64,000 bases of DNA from positions 134,280,587-134,344,586 of the forward strand of contig OX578276.1 in the NCBI GenBank assembly GCA_951217055.1. Direction: 5' to 3'. This DNA comes from Gerris lacustris (Eukaryota > Arthropoda > Insecta > Hemiptera > Gerridae). A program made the translations under genes and the position numbers. This document shows positions 13,548-24,957 of the stretch, one piece after another. The notes under the pieces are model-generated. The model worked only from the letters and a program-made list of their open reading frames with translations. It was not told the origin of the DNA and did not search any database. Each line of letters opens with the position of its first letter. Positions within the stretch are counted from its first letter, which is position 1.

Positions 13548-13733
13548 GTACCTCGTGAGTAAAGTGTCATTATTCCCCTCGCGATAATTATCTCCATCGG
13601 CTGCGCCGCGGGAGCTAATTAGAGTTATTCCCTCGGCTGAGCCTCGGGAGCTAAAGAGTCTAATTCCCTCGGCTTCGCCTCGGGATAATCTTACTCGCTC
13701 AGGGAATAATGGCTTACTTTACTCCCTAGGTGC
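13548..13733. mobile_element. MITE-like element with short inverted ends and GC-rich core
   Basis: The left end ACCTCGTGAGTAAAGT followed by GTCATTATTCCC is mirrored by a right end whose reverse complement reads ACCTAGGGAGTAAAGT, then a short gap and CATTATTCCC. The core repeats CCCTCGGCT..GCCTCGGGA three times and is far GC-richer than its surroundings. No coding capacity. A flanking duplication was not resolved. Confidence 0.55.
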
Positions 13734-13888
13734 ATAAATAACTATTTAATATCTTTGAAGGCCGTGTCCTGTAGATCAAAATAAAAAAAAGAGAAGTCGA
13801 AATCGGTCAATAGAAGTAGAGAAAAATAGGTTTGAAAATGGTAGTTTTGATGACTTCTTATTCTTATTCTTATTTTTCCTTCATTTTA

Positions 13889-14660
13889 CGTTGACGCACC
13901 TACAGCCTAAACTACTGAACCGATTTTAATGAATGAGGGCTTTTTGGATTCGTCTAGGGCCCTAGTGCAAAATTAGAGAACTCATTCCTACGCTGAACGC
14001 GGAGCGAGAAACCAAGCTAGCGAACAGTCACTTTAACAATGACGCACCTACAGCCTAAACTACTGAACTGATTTTAATGAATTAGGGCTTTTTGTATTCT
14101 TCTAGGGATTTACTGCAAAATTAGAGAACTCATTCCTACGCTGAACGCGGAGCGAGAAACCAAGCTAGCGAACAGTCACTTTAACGTTGACGCACCTACA
14201 GCCTAAACTACTGAACTGATTTTAATGAATTAGGGCTTTTTGTATTCTTCTAGGGATCTAGTGCAAAATTAGAGAACTCATTCCTACGCTGAACGCGGAG
14301 CGAGAAACCAAGCTAGCGAACAGTCACTTTAACAATGACGCACCTACAGCCTAAACTACTGAACTGATTTTAATGAATTAGGGCTTTTTGTATTCTTCTA
14401 GGGATTTACTGCAAAATTAGAGAACTCATTCCTACGCTGAACGCGGAGCGAGAAACCAAGCTAGCGAACAGTCACTTTAACGTTGACGCACCTACAGCCT
14501 AAATTACTGAACTGATTTTAATGAATTAGGGCTTTTGTATTCTTCTAGGGATCTAGTGCATCCCCCCCCCTCCCTATCAACCCCTCAACTCATTCCTACG
14601 CTGAATGTGGAGCGAGAAACCAAGGTAGCGATTAGCGAACAGTCTAAAATGGGTAGAAAC
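13889..14660. repeat. Tandem array of 148-bp units
   Basis: GACGCACCTACAGCC recurs at 13,893, 14,041, 14,189, 14,337 and 14,485, a spacing of exactly 148 bp each time. Units contain GAACGCGGAGCGAGAAACCA. The junctions alternate between CGTTGACG and CAATGACG, suggesting a higher-order two-unit repeat. The last unit is diverged and carries a C-rich insertion at about 14,562. No coding sequence. Confidence 0.9.
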
Positions 14661-15099
14661 CAAGTAAGCGTCATACGAAGTGGTTAGCCTGACAATTATA
14701 AGGAGGTACACCAGTGTGTTGTATAGTAGTTTCGTGCTTGTCACATGACGTTTGAATTACTTCTATTTACGAGTTCATCTTTTGAACCTTTTGAACTTAG
14801 TATTATAGGTTTAGTTCAACCTTACTCTCTTGAGTTCAAGGGAGAGTAATTTGTTTATTAATACATATTTCTGTTTTCTATGATTTTATTTTATTATAAT
14901 TATTATTTATTATTATTTTATTATTATTATTTTCTATGCTTCTACTATCAGAATGTTGAGACCTTTCAATGTCATAGGTCTCGTAGTTCTCCAATCTCCA
15001 TAGACCTTGTCAAGCTCTTAACTTCATTTTTATTTGACTCTAATGTGGGAATAAACAGTTTAGAGAATCCTTCCTTAGGAACCTTACAAAAAGTCATGA

Positions 15100-15796
15100 A
15101 ATCTGACCAAAAACCACTTGTGTGGTAAAAAGAACACCCCGCCACGTCTGTGGTCCAAAAAAGTTGTGAAATCAACTTTCTGTCCCGCCAAGTGATGTTG
15201 GCACTTTCTCCTGACCCAACACTGTCAACTTAGATACTTATCAGCTTCTTCTCCTTGGCGGTGTGGCTGCAGTATTCCACGCATCCTCTGCAAAGAAAGT
15301 AGTAGTTGCATGGGGTCATTCCTTGAAAGCTTAATTTGTATATTACTTTTTTCAATTTTATTTGCTTTTTGATAATGGGAAAGATTTACAGCAATGATCA
15401 TTGTGGCATCGAGAAGGCTCTTTTAACTCGATGCCACTTTTAAGAACACTGTTAAAAGGCTTTCATCTCCAATATGTGCCTGCATATATTAGATCTAGTT
15501 GTCTAGAATTAAGACTATGAGGTGAAAAACTATCTTTCCACACAAACCTCATATGGCAAACGTGAAGGTGAAACAAGAAATTGTATTGGTGTTTGAAGAA
15601 TATTAAATTCCAGTTTCTGGAAATGGCAAGGCACACCACCAAGGAGAAGAAGCTGTTAAGTATCTAAGTTGACAGTGTTGGGTCAGGAGAAAGTGCTAAC
15701 ATCACTTGGCGGGACAGAAAGTTGATTTCACAACTTTTTTGGACCACAGACTTGGCGGGGTGTTCTTTTTACCACACAAGTGGTTTTTGGTCAGAT
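15100..15796. mobile_element. Unclassified element with ~160-bp inverted ends
   Basis: 15,100-15,260 (TCTGACCAAAAACCACTTG... to ...CTTCTCCTTGG) is nearly the exact reverse complement of 15,640-15,796. The interior of about 380 bp has no recognisable protein. The structure fits a non-autonomous TIR transposon. Target duplications could not be fixed by eye. Confidence 0.65.
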
Positions 15797-15814
15797 ACTT
15801 ATATATATAAAAGG

Positions 15815-16652
15815 TTAATATTTGTAGGGATGTGTGATGGACCACTTAGGTGTAAAAAATTACAATTAAATAATTTTAGTGAGACGTTTCGACCCTTATT
15901 TGAAAGGTCATACTCAGTCACAGCTTTATTTATTTACATGTTGGTACTGAAATCACATACTTCTTTATCTCCATAAGAGAAAGTCATAATTTAAAAAACC
16001 GATTGTTAACAATTACATTTATTCTTCGTCAAACACAAATCAGTCTTAATGAAGTTAAAATTTAAAAAAAAACAAAAAAATATATTAACATCATAATCAT
16101 AATACATAACGAATTTACGGTTAATTAATAATTAATTAAATTTATATAAAATTAAAATCTAACAAATAACATATAACATTAACATGGCTTATAAAACCAA
16201 AATTTTTTAAAAGAGAATCACCATGGCATTGTTATCATTGTTATTTGCACCAGAATGCCATGGTGATTCTCTTTTAAAAAATTTTGGTTTTATAAGCCAT
16301 GTTAATGTTATATGTTATTTGTTAGATTTTAATTTTATATAAATTTAATTAATTATTAATTAACCGTAAATTCGTTATGTATTATATTTTTTTGTTTTTT
16401 TTTAAATTTTAACTTCATTAAGACTGATTTGTGTTTGACGAAGAATAAATGTAATTGTTAACAATCGGTTTTTTAAATTATGACTTTCTCTTATGGAGAT
16501 AAAGAAGTATGTGATTTCAGTACCAACATGTAAATAAATAAAGCTGTGACTGAGGATAACCTTTCAAATAAGGGTCGAAACGTCTCACTAAAATTATTTA
16601 ATTGTAATTTTTTACACCTAAGTGGTCCATCACACATCCCTACAAATATTAA
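15815..16652. repeat. 838-bp near-perfect palindrome
   Basis: Starting at TTAATATTTGTAGGGATGTG (15,815), the sequence reads inward and returns as its reverse complement ending at 16,652. The arms are about 400 bp, with a hinge near 16,236 (GGCATT...AATGCC). The main asymmetry is about 18 extra bases in the left arm near 16,085-16,105. The arm carries GAGACGTTTCGACCC, reminiscent of non-coding ends of Penelope-like elements. No open frame. The near-identity of the arms implies recent inverted duplication or ongoing conversion. Confidence 0.9.
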
Positions 16653-17109
16653 TCGTTAAAAAGGTGTCGATCTCAATATATCTTATAAAAGGTTAGTGTT
16701 TACATTTCATTTTCGATTTTCAGAAAAATCGTATTTATTTTCATCAAAATCTCGGAAACTGAATTATTTCCGAAAAAAATAGTGTTTTGGCACTGGCTTG
16801 TTGGACATGCAGACATAATTTCACTATACCATAGTTTTCTTAAATACTAATAATTTCTATATTATTTAGGCAGGCTTACAAAATTTTATATAAAAGGGGG
16901 GGGGGGGGGGGGATACTTCATATACTAGATGAAATATATCAATAGTTAAATGGAAAATCGATAGATTTTGAGTTAAACATTAGTGTCTCTCTCTGGCCAG
17001 AACATTTATTGCAAAACATAATTATTTGTTCAAGGACTTCTTCTATATTGTTACCCTGTACCCCTGGGTACCAAAAATTAAATTTCGAAAATTCATGTAG
17101 ACAGTGACC
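16653..17109. other. Short unassigned interval with a G17 tract
   Basis: Contains a run of 17 G at 16,896-16,912 and otherwise AT-rich DNA leading to the Ty3/Gypsy insertion. The bases ACCT at 17,107-17,110 recur at 26,342-26,345, after the far LTR. Confidence 0.6.
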
Positions 17110-18493
17110 TGTAGCCCCAAATTTAATGGGCTCTACCACGTTAATTAAAATAATAACCCAACTCAGTCGGTTGTAAAATGGGCAGGTTCTTACGGCTGGT
17201 CTGACTGCTGGACAACTACTTAGTTAAGTAAAATGAAAATTGGACGCCACCTCATTCAAATGAGAAAAAAAAATATGCTAACAAAGGACCAGGAACTAGG
17301 AAGTTTAAGCACTACTGGAGTAACTTAAAAGGGACAAGAAGGAAGGGAAAAATGGACTAAAAGGGAAACTGGAGAATGAGGAATCCAGGGAAAATAAATT
17401 ATAAGGTGAGATATTATAAAATAAAAAGACATAAATCGAACTAATGAATTAAATAAAGAACACTCTTTATTGTGCCAGTTAACCGCACTCTTTGCTTTGC
17501 CCAGTAAAAGAATAATAAAATAATTAATAAAAGATCTGTAAAGAAAAAATAAAACGAATTGAGTAATCTCCTGTGGAAAAAAAAATTAACTGAATACACA
17601 AAATAAGAAATAACTCTCCAGGCAATCCTGGGAGGTCAAGTGGCAACTGAAACCTGTATTATATACATATATATTAGTTCTTATAAATCAAACTTGGTGC
17701 ACCTTAGGGCCCTATCACAAACACCTCCTACAAGCAGTCCTCTGCTTGGATAAAATATTAATAATAACCATTGATTGTTTTAGTCTATTTAACGGATAGG
17801 GCTATTGCAAGGTGATGAAATAATAATTGGTTTATACAATAGAAAATAAAAATGTAATTATGGAGTGAAGGCAGGGTGGTGTGTGGGAGTGAAGGTGGGA
17901 GACCCTAGATGAAGTGGGGGAAGGGGTCGAAGCCTATGATGATTAAGTAAAATTCGTCGACCTTACTTGAGAGAGAGTGATGGAGAGGGTATGGGTGATC
18001 ACGATCACAATCGGATTTGAAACTTCGATGCTGGCTATTTGAGGGTGGCACAGGTCCTACTTCCAGAGAGTCGTCGGTACAGGTGTTTTGGCCCGGAAAC
18101 AGTCACTAGCGCCTCCAACAGGGGAAACCTAGAAGAATCCACGATTATCGTGTTCTGCTCCCTAAATCCTGGTCCAAAGTTGCCAAAAACCTCTAACTCT
18201 AACTAAACTGAACTTATGAACTTCACATAGTCATCAGCTAACAATGTCCTCTCGCATCACGAGATCACAGAGACACCTAACCTCTCAGGATCACCCAGTG
18301 TACCCAAAAAAAAGAAAAAGAAGAACAAAACAAAAGAACTACCAAAGAAAGAATACTAACTAATCAGCGACTGCCCTAAAATAATAAATAAAAAGACCTC
18401 CTAACCATTCACCAGAACATCGATCCGCCCCTAAATTTTTCTTAAACAGAAATTTTACCGGGTGGATAATAAACTAAAAATAATATCGTTACA
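17110..18493 (-). repeat. 3' LTR of the Ty3/Gypsy element
   Basis: 1384-bp direct repeat of 24,958-26,341. On the minus strand it is preceded by the purine-rich ACGAGGGGAACTCG (about 18,495-18,510), a plausible polypurine tract. A second similar tract lies near 18,650-18,660. Confidence 0.95.
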
Positions 18494-18780
18494 AACGAGT
18501 TCCCCTCGTAAAAAAAAACACTTTATAAAAATAAAAATAAGTTCCAAAAAAAAAATTACCCCTTAAGAGGACGTAAGTTCTCTAAGACTTCCGAAAAGAA
18601 AATGCTAAACCAATGTAAAATCATAAAATGAACATGAACATCATAAACTGAGTTCCCCTCAAAAAAAATTGAAAAGAAAAGTCTAAAACATTCACTCTTT
18701 TTTTTTAAAAAAAAAATAAATGAAAATCGTACTCATAGAAAATTATATCTATCGGTGAGACAATTTTCTGACAGCTGCAT

Positions 18781-21700
18781 TCAAGGAGGTTCTGGTTTTA
18801 GCTCACTCACATGCCAACGCCCGAGTCTTTTGCCCTGCTCATCCTCTACCTCGTACACAAGAGGGGTTATCTTGGCTACTATGCGACATCGGACAAACTT
18901 CGGTGCGAGCTTAGCAGAGAAGTCTTTCGAGGCGTCTGAAAGGAAATGCGTCTTCTTCCACACCACATCTCCAACTTGAAACTCTAGTGGTCGTCTCCTC
19001 AAGTTATAGGTATGAGCATTCCTTTCATGAACCTTCTTTAGATTTTCTCTGACTCGATGGATGGTCTCTTGCAGCTTCTTCAGATTCCTTGCAGTCTGCT
19101 CAGCGATCGGATCTGGAGGTTTCACTAGAGGGTCTGCGGCGTCCGGTACTCGTTCTCCTGTCGGGTGAAGTAGACTTCCGAAGGTTAAGTACGAAGGTGA
19201 GAATCCCGTTGACTCATTCACGGCCGTCCTCAGAGCAAATCCAAGCTGGGGAAGATATTTGTCCCAGTGCTTATGGTTCTCTTTTACGTACGCACAAATC
19301 ATCGTTTTGATGGTGCGGTTGTAACGCTCAGTTGGATTGCTCTGGGCGTGATATAAAGGATTGAACAATATTCTCACCTTGTAGTCAGCCATCTTACTTT
19401 GGAATTCGTTGCTACGCCACTGTGGACCGTTGTCTGTTATAAAATATTGAGGAACTCCAAACATCATGAACACCTTTTCCTCAATATACTTGCTCACTGC
19501 TTTTGCATCTGCTTTTCGAAGAGGATGGAGCAAAGCGTACTTAGTAAAACAGTCAACGACCACAAGTAGATAACAATTCTGATTGGAGGAACGAGGAAAC
19601 GGACCCATCAGATCTCCGCTGATCATTCGCCATGGCGCTCCAGGGTCTCTCTGGTGGCCCATCAAACCTGCTGGTTTCTTTGTCTCACTCTTCGTGGCCA
19701 AACACGTGTGACATTTCTTCACATGTGAGGAGATGTCGGCTGCCATACCCGGCCAGTAATACCTCTCCATCACCCTCTTCTTCGTTTTAAAAGAACCCAG
19801 ATGTCCCGCCATTGGTGAGTCGTGATTCTCCGCTATCACCTCCTTCCGTCGCTCCTTTGGTACCACGATCTTCCACATAGCCTCTTCACCAACATTCTTC
19901 TTTCCGGACCTATTAGCGTACAACTTCTCTTCGCTAATAGCCCAAAGAGGATACTTGTCGGGTGCGAGCTTCACCTTTTCAAGCATTCCTAGGTACCACT
20001 TGTCTGTCACCTTGGTCTCTTCAACGGTAACCGCATCTACAGGAGCTCTAGAAAGGGCATCCGCTGCAACGTGTAACTTTCCTGGACGATGTGTTATCTG
20101 GAAGTCGTATTGTTGTAGACGGAGAACCCACCTGGCTAATCTTCCCTTTGGTTCCTTTAAGTCCATTAACCACTTAAGAGCCATGTGGTCCGTCACAACC
20201 AAGAACTTCTGACCTTCCAGATAGGACCTGAACTTTTCTACGGCCCAAAGTACAGCCAACGCTTCCAACTCCGTTGCACAGTACTTCCTTTCAAGCTTGT
20301 TCAGCGACCTGCTGGCGAAAGCTATAACCTTTTCTCCTTCGGGAAACTCCTGGGACAGAATAGCACCTAACCCTACTTCACTGGCATCCGTTTGGACAAT
20401 AAAGGGCTTGTCAAAGTCGGGACAAGTCAATACTGGTGCTGAGATTAGCTGTTCCTTTAGTTGTCTGAACGCCTGTACACATTCCTCAGACCAGTTCCAA
20501 CGACAACTTTTCTTCAGAAGAGACGTCAGCGGTGACGTTATGGTCGAAAAGTCTGGCACGAAACGTCGGTACCATGACGCCATTCCCAAGAAACGTCGAA
20601 GCTGTTTAGGGGTCTTTGGAGCTGGATATTGAGTGATCGCGCTGATCTTATCGGGATCGACTCTTAAGCCACAGTGATCAACGACGTAGCCCAAGTACTT
20701 TAACTGTGACACGCAAAACTTGCACTTCTCCCGATTTAGGGTTAACCCTGCTTTATGCAACCTTGATAGAACAAGGGCTAAGACACGCGTGTGAGTCTCG
20801 AAGTCTGAGGTACAAATGATGATATCATCGAGATAGACAAACACGTATACCTCGAGATCTGCACCTAGCACCCTGTCTATCAAGCGTTGCCACGTTGCAG
20901 GACTATTGTGGAGTCCAAAGGGCATCCTCGTGAATTGAAATAGGCCCCGACTCGGTACAGTGAAGGCCGTCTTTTCCCTAGACGCTTCAGCTACAGGTAC
21001 TTGCCAATAGGCTGACTTGATGTCCAGGCTGGAAATGTACCTGGCATTCTTCAACCTGTCTAAGATGTGTGACACATAGGGTAACGGATAGGCATCCTTT
21101 TTAGTGACGGCGTTGACCTTCCGGAAGTCCACACAAAAGCGATAGGTTCCATCAGGTTTAAGCACCATTACAATCGGAGAAGACCATGGGGAGTTCGAGG
21201 GTTCGACGATTCCTTGACTCAACATTTGCTCTAACTCGGCGTTCATCTTCTCCTGAACTTTGGGTGAAACAGGGTAGTAACGCTGTTTGATGGGAGCAGC
21301 GTCGCCGGTATCGATGACGTGCTCCACCAAATCAGTGCAACCTATCTCAGCTCCCATCTGTGCGAAGAAATCGTCCGTGACTCGCTTAAGAAGCTCCCTC
21401 TCTTCCTGTGTTAAATGGTCTTGTGAAACCACGACTTCGGAAAGGTAAACCTTATCGGAGAATTGGAACTTGTGGTTGATCAAATCCGGGATAATTTCCA
21501 TGGTTTTCCAGAAGTCCAATCCTAATATAAGAGTGGAGGGAATCGCTGGAACAACCAGGGTTTGGATCACCTTCAGCTTACCGTCCAGTGTCATGGGGAC
21601 GTCTACACTACCAATGATCTTACATTGTCGTCCATCCGCGACCGTACACTTAAAATCTGTCGACGCTTCAAGCTCGAAACCTAAACTTTGTAATATCTCC

Positions 21701-22023
21701 CATCCATTTCCGCCAACTAGAGTCTTTGAGGCACCGGAATCCAGCAGTCCAAGCATCGGAAACCCTAGAACCGATATTTCGAGGTAAGGTCTGGGATCAC
21801 CATGAGTAGAGGTTATCAATCCACTAACGTGTTCGTTTCTACAAAACTTACTTACAACCTCTAACCAATGTGACCTCTCCTTATCTTGAGACTTCCTAGC
21901 TACGAGAGGAAGACGAAGCCGTCTCTCTACTTTCGTCTTCCGTGGTCGTTTCCCTCTGCCGATGTTCGAGGACAACGTGGACAACTTGGTTTGGAAAAGT
22001 CCTTGTTTCCACATCTTCCACAA
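18781..22023 (-). CDS. Ty3/Gypsy Pol polyprotein (PR-RT-RNase H-integrase)
   Basis: Open for 1080 codons in the -1 frame relative to gag. The first triplet listed is TTG, so the protein is expected as a Gag-Pol frameshift product, not from its own start. Domains in order: aspartic protease with LLDSGASKT (catalytic D95); reverse transcriptase with YLDD at 397-400; RNase H with QTDAS (D546); integrase HHCC zinc finger starting near H734 and ending KKCHTC; integrase catalytic triad D804, D864, E899 with 34 residues between the last two (DD35E); then a basic C-terminal tail with a chromo-like/GPY-type stretch (GDVVWKK..., RWHVSELKP). Every catalytic residue I can check is present and there are no stops. 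It copies element RNA to DNA and inserts it. Confidence 0.95.
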   Translation of the reverse strand: MWKMWKQGLFQTKLSTLSSNIGRGKRPRKTKVERRLRLPLVARKSQDKERSHWLEVVSKFCRNEHVSGLITSTHGDPRPYLEISVLGFPMLGLLDSGASKTLVGGNGWEILQSLGFELEASTDFKCTVADGRQCKIIGSVDVPMTLDGKLKVIQTLVVPAIPSTLILGLDFWKTMEIIPDLINHKFQFSDKVYLSEVVVSQDHLTQEERELLKRVTDDFFAQMGAEIGCTDLVEHVIDTGDAAPIKQRYYPVSPKVQEKMNAELEQMLSQGIVEPSNSPWSSPIVMVLKPDGTYRFCVDFRKVNAVTKKDAYPLPYVSHILDRLKNARYISSLDIKSAYWQVPVAEASREKTAFTVPSRGLFQFTRMPFGLHNSPATWQRLIDRVLGADLEVYVFVYLDDIIICTSDFETHTRVLALVLSRLHKAGLTLNREKCKFCVSQLKYLGYVVDHCGLRVDPDKISAITQYPAPKTPKQLRRFLGMASWYRRFVPDFSTITSPLTSLLKKSCRWNWSEECVQAFRQLKEQLISAPVLTCPDFDKPFIVQTDASEVGLGAILSQEFPEGEKVIAFASRSLNKLERKYCATELEALAVLWAVEKFRSYLEGQKFLVVTDHMALKWLMDLKEPKGRLARWVLRLQQYDFQITHRPGKLHVAADALSRAPVDAVTVEETKVTDKWYLGMLEKVKLAPDKYPLWAISEEKLYANRSGKKNVGEEAMWKIVVPKERRKEVIAENHDSPMAGHLGSFKTKKRVMERYYWPGMAADISSHVKKCHTCLATKSETKKPAGLMGHQRDPGAPWRMISGDLMGPFPRSSNQNCYLLVVVDCFTKYALLHPLRKADAKAVSKYIEEKVFMMFGVPQYFITDNGPQWRSNEFQSKMADYKVRILFNPLYHAQSNPTERYNRTIKTMICAYVKENHKHWDKYLPQLGFALRTAVNESTGFSPSYLTFGSLLHPTGERVPDAADPLVKPPDPIAEQTARNLKKLQETIHRVRENLKKVHERNAHTYNLRRRPLEFQVGDVVWKKTHFLSDASKDFSAKLAPKFVRCRIVAKITPLVYEVEDEQGKRLGRWHVSELKPEPP

Positions 22024-23432
22024 AACCCTAACTTAGGACAGCGATAAAAGAAATGTCCTTCCACTCCGCAATTGTAGCACTGTCGATGACGTTGTGTAGA
22101 CTGGCTATGGTTCGGACCACTTTTCGGAAATACCGAACTTTTGCTCGGTCGCGAGTAGTTGCTCCGGGGATTGTAGCGTTCAGGGGCAGGCTTATCCACA
22201 CGAACTTCACTGCAGCTCGCGGTTTTACCAGTAGAACCGCCTGCATAAGCAAGGTTTGGCTCAAGCAAAGTTTTCCTTGCAGAAGGTAGAGGTTTATATT
22301 TTTCCATGTGGGCCTTGTCACCCTGGATTCGCCGACCTAACCTTACAAAACCCGCTACACTCTCAACAGAGTATTGACGCAGGCGGTCATAGAAATAGGG
22401 GGTTACGTTTCGTTGTAAGACACGAAGCTGTTCCTCTTCACCAAGTTCTAGCCTCGAAAAATAGGTCTTCATTATGGCTATGAAGTCCCCAAATTTCTCT
22501 TCTTGACCTTGGGTCCGACTTAACATCTCGGCGGTAAGCTCCACAGTGTAGTCTTCGTCTTCATATTCTTCCTTTAGGAGCCACACTAACTCCGGCCAGG
22601 AAGAAATGTCGCGGAAGACTGACTTAAACCACTGAAGCGCTGGACCTTCAAAAAAGTCAAGTGCCCCGCTCCATAGGTCGCGATGTGTAGCATTGCGGGC
22701 TCGGCTGTACACCTCGATGTCTTCTAGAAAGGACCGAAGAGATTTTCCCTTCCCGTCGCCTGAAAACTTAATTCCCCACTTGCTTGTGGGTACTACTTTC
22801 CGGTTCCCGTCAGTCGTTCGAGGAGCAACGTTTAATGATCTTAAGAGGTCCTCCAAAGTTAAAGGATTAGTGGGTACTGGTTCGGGTGTTTCTGTGCTTT
22901 TCTCTTCGGGTACCAAACATTTCTTAACTCCAGAAGTACTCGGTGGAGGGACAAGGAGAGAACGAGTCGTCTTCTTAGCTGGTTCTGAAGGAACTTCTAA
23001 CTCAGATCTTACCTCTTCTTCCTCCATTTTTAGTTTAGAGTCAAACTGACTCTTAAGTGCTACCATCTTATTCGCCAGTTCCACTCTATCCGTTAGTAAT
23101 GGAGATTCATCGGGGATGTGGCATCTATTTAATCGGGACATCATGTGAGCAAAAAGGGTCATTATCTTTTTGTACTCGTTGTCCAGGGTTTGTCCTTTAA
23201 AGCAAGAGATCCTTGATTCCAATTTAGGGATCTTAGTCTGCAGAACTTCAATTTCAACGGCAGGGTCTCTTTTCTTCAAAGGCGATTCCGGAATCGTCGC
23301 CATATGTTCTCGCTCCATCTTAAATAATGTGCGAAGGGCTTGGCGCATACTTTCGACAGTAGTATGACCGGTAACACCACGTATTTCCAGTTCATACTCC
23401 AATTCATCTTTTTGTAGACGATCTACATCCAT
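21927..23432 (-). CDS. Ty3/Gypsy Gag polyprotein
   Basis: 501 residues from an ATG at 23,432. The N-terminal third is charged and probably helical (MDVDRLQKDELEYELEIRG...). The middle (about 215-370) has the Gag capsid pattern, with a WSGALDFFEGPALQWF-like stretch and a following FGDFI segment. The C-terminus carries a CCHC zinc knuckle (CYNCGVEGHFFYRC) followed by further Cys pairs (CGRCGNK, CPRC). It would form the particle and bind element RNA. The 3' end overlaps pol, which lies in the -1 frame. A plausible slip site T-GGA-AAC is at about 22,005-22,011, but it is not a perfect heptamer. Start chosen as the only ATG giving the full N-terminus. Confidence 0.93.
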   Translation of the reverse strand: MDVDRLQKDELEYELEIRGVTGHTTVESMRQALRTLFKMEREHMATIPESPLKKRDPAVEIEVLQTKIPKLESRISCFKGQTLDNEYKKIMTLFAHMMSRLNRCHIPDESPLLTDRVELANKMVALKSQFDSKLKMEEEEVRSELEVPSEPAKKTTRSLLVPPPSTSGVKKCLVPEEKSTETPEPVPTNPLTLEDLLRSLNVAPRTTDGNRKVVPTSKWGIKFSGDGKGKSLRSFLEDIEVYSRARNATHRDLWSGALDFFEGPALQWFKSVFRDISSWPELVWLLKEEYEDEDYTVELTAEMLSRTQGQEEKFGDFIAIMKTYFSRLELGEEEQLRVLQRNVTPYFYDRLRQYSVESVAGFVRLGRRIQGDKAHMEKYKPLPSARKTLLEPNLAYAGGSTGKTASCSEVRVDKPAPERYNPRSNYSRPSKSSVFPKSGPNHSQSTQRHRQCYNCGVEGHFFYRCPKLGFCGRCGNKDFSKPSCPRCPRTSAEGNDHGRRK

Positions 23433-24929
23433 CTTGAAGAAGGAAAAAAAATATAATTGTAAAATAAAAAGGCTAAATTATAACTGACAATATAACAAAT
23501 GATAAATTGAATTTCAGAAAATCAAAACTCGAATTAATAATGAATTTAGGATGGGTAAAGTAATTACCTATTAAAACAATCAAATTAAAAAAATCGAAAA
23601 AAATATTTAAAATAAAAATTACAATTGAGTTCTAATAAGTCGTTGACCTAAAATTAAACTTAAAATCTAAAATTTATTTACCCCAATGGCTAAATACCAC
23701 CAATAATATTAAAATTAGTAAAAGAAAAATTGAAATGACAAAGTATAAACAAAGGAAAATAATTGTATGTCTGAAAATGATGTAAACAAAGAATATATTC
23801 AAGTACTCTCGACTCACAAAGAGAAATACTTAAAAAAAAAATTAATAACAGATTTTAAAATTAAATTATAAGTTAATTTATGTTATATTTAGTTTTAAGT
23901 TTTATTTTTGTATAATTAAGTTGTAATTAAGTTATTATTAGGTTTCGTTATTTATAAGTATTGTAGAAGTTAATTTTATTAAAGTTAAGTTTGTCAAATA
24001 AAATATAATTAGTTATGTAATTAAATAATACATTCCAGTAAAAAAACAAAGAAACTATGTGTTATAAATTTGTATTTGGCGGTACCGCCCCCTTTTCCTA
24101 ACAATTCCTTAAAATTAATTCTAAGAACTAAAAATTCACACTCTCATTCATACCTTAAATTTAAAATTAAACCTAAACCCCGTTAAAACTAAAGATTAAC
24201 CTAATTCGTCTGACTCAGAGCAGAAAATAAAAAATGTCAGCAGAAATTAATATAAAATAATAAAATACAAAAACTTCTTCATTAAAGATGCTATCCAAAA
24301 TCCTCCAAACAGAGTAAAACAAATAAAACCCCAAAAATTATGGGCAAAAATATATAGAGACGTAGGTCTTCGTATAGATCTTTCAGCGCTCCAGTGCGAT
24401 AAAGGCCTGGCAACCCTGACTTCTTCTCTACCGGTGAAAAAGAAAAAGAATAAAACCACGCTATTACCTCTCCGATGTAAACAAACCTCAAGCCGTTACT
24501 GACTCCTCAAACTGTCTTCTTCTACAGATTTTTCTTCTATTAAATAAATAAATATGTGATATTACAGAACTACCTTATTTAAACCCTACTACAATACCTA
24601 CAGATAGAAGAGAAAATGTAGATGGCACCGCAACTGATCCAGAAACCTCGTAAAAGAATAACTGAAGATAGTGTAAATTAAATACCAGATAAGGATAAAT
24701 GAAAATATGTTAAAGTGATACAAAATTATATTTATATGGATACTAAATACCAATAAGGTAAGATATGAGATATATATAAATAAATAATGATATATTTTTG
24801 TTATTTTTACCTTATACGGGCCCAGTAATCACTGTGATAACTCATACATTTAACTCAAAATAAAAATAACAAAACAGACAAAATACCTTGCAGACAAAAT
24901 AAATGGTAATAAAAAGACCAACTTTTTCC
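23433..24929 (-). other. Untranslated leader of the Ty3/Gypsy element
   Basis: About 1.5 kb of very AT-rich DNA between the 5' LTR and gag. No convincing reading frame; short frames near 24,250-24,490 have no family resemblance. Long leaders of this kind usually hold packaging signals, which I cannot locate here. Confidence 0.7.
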
Positions 24930-24957
24930 AAGCCCCACGTTCCTGGGCGCTAATTTA
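24930..24957 (-). promoter_or_regulatory. Probable primer-binding site of the Ty3/Gypsy element
   Basis: Immediately inside the 5' LTR the minus strand reads TAAAT then TAGCGCCCAGGAACGTGGGG. This resembles the TGGCGCCCAACGTGGGG tRNA-Lys-type site seen intact at 59,348, with one substitution and a small insertion. Confidence 0.5.

Noticed and set aside
19821..19824. Missing integrase zinc finger in the Ty3/Gypsy Pol
   Set aside because: On inspection the HHCC residues are present (H734 onward and KKCHTC), so the integrase is complete.
18755..23367. Plus-strand open frames across the Ty3/Gypsy element
   Set aside because: Shadows of the minus-strand gag and pol frames.
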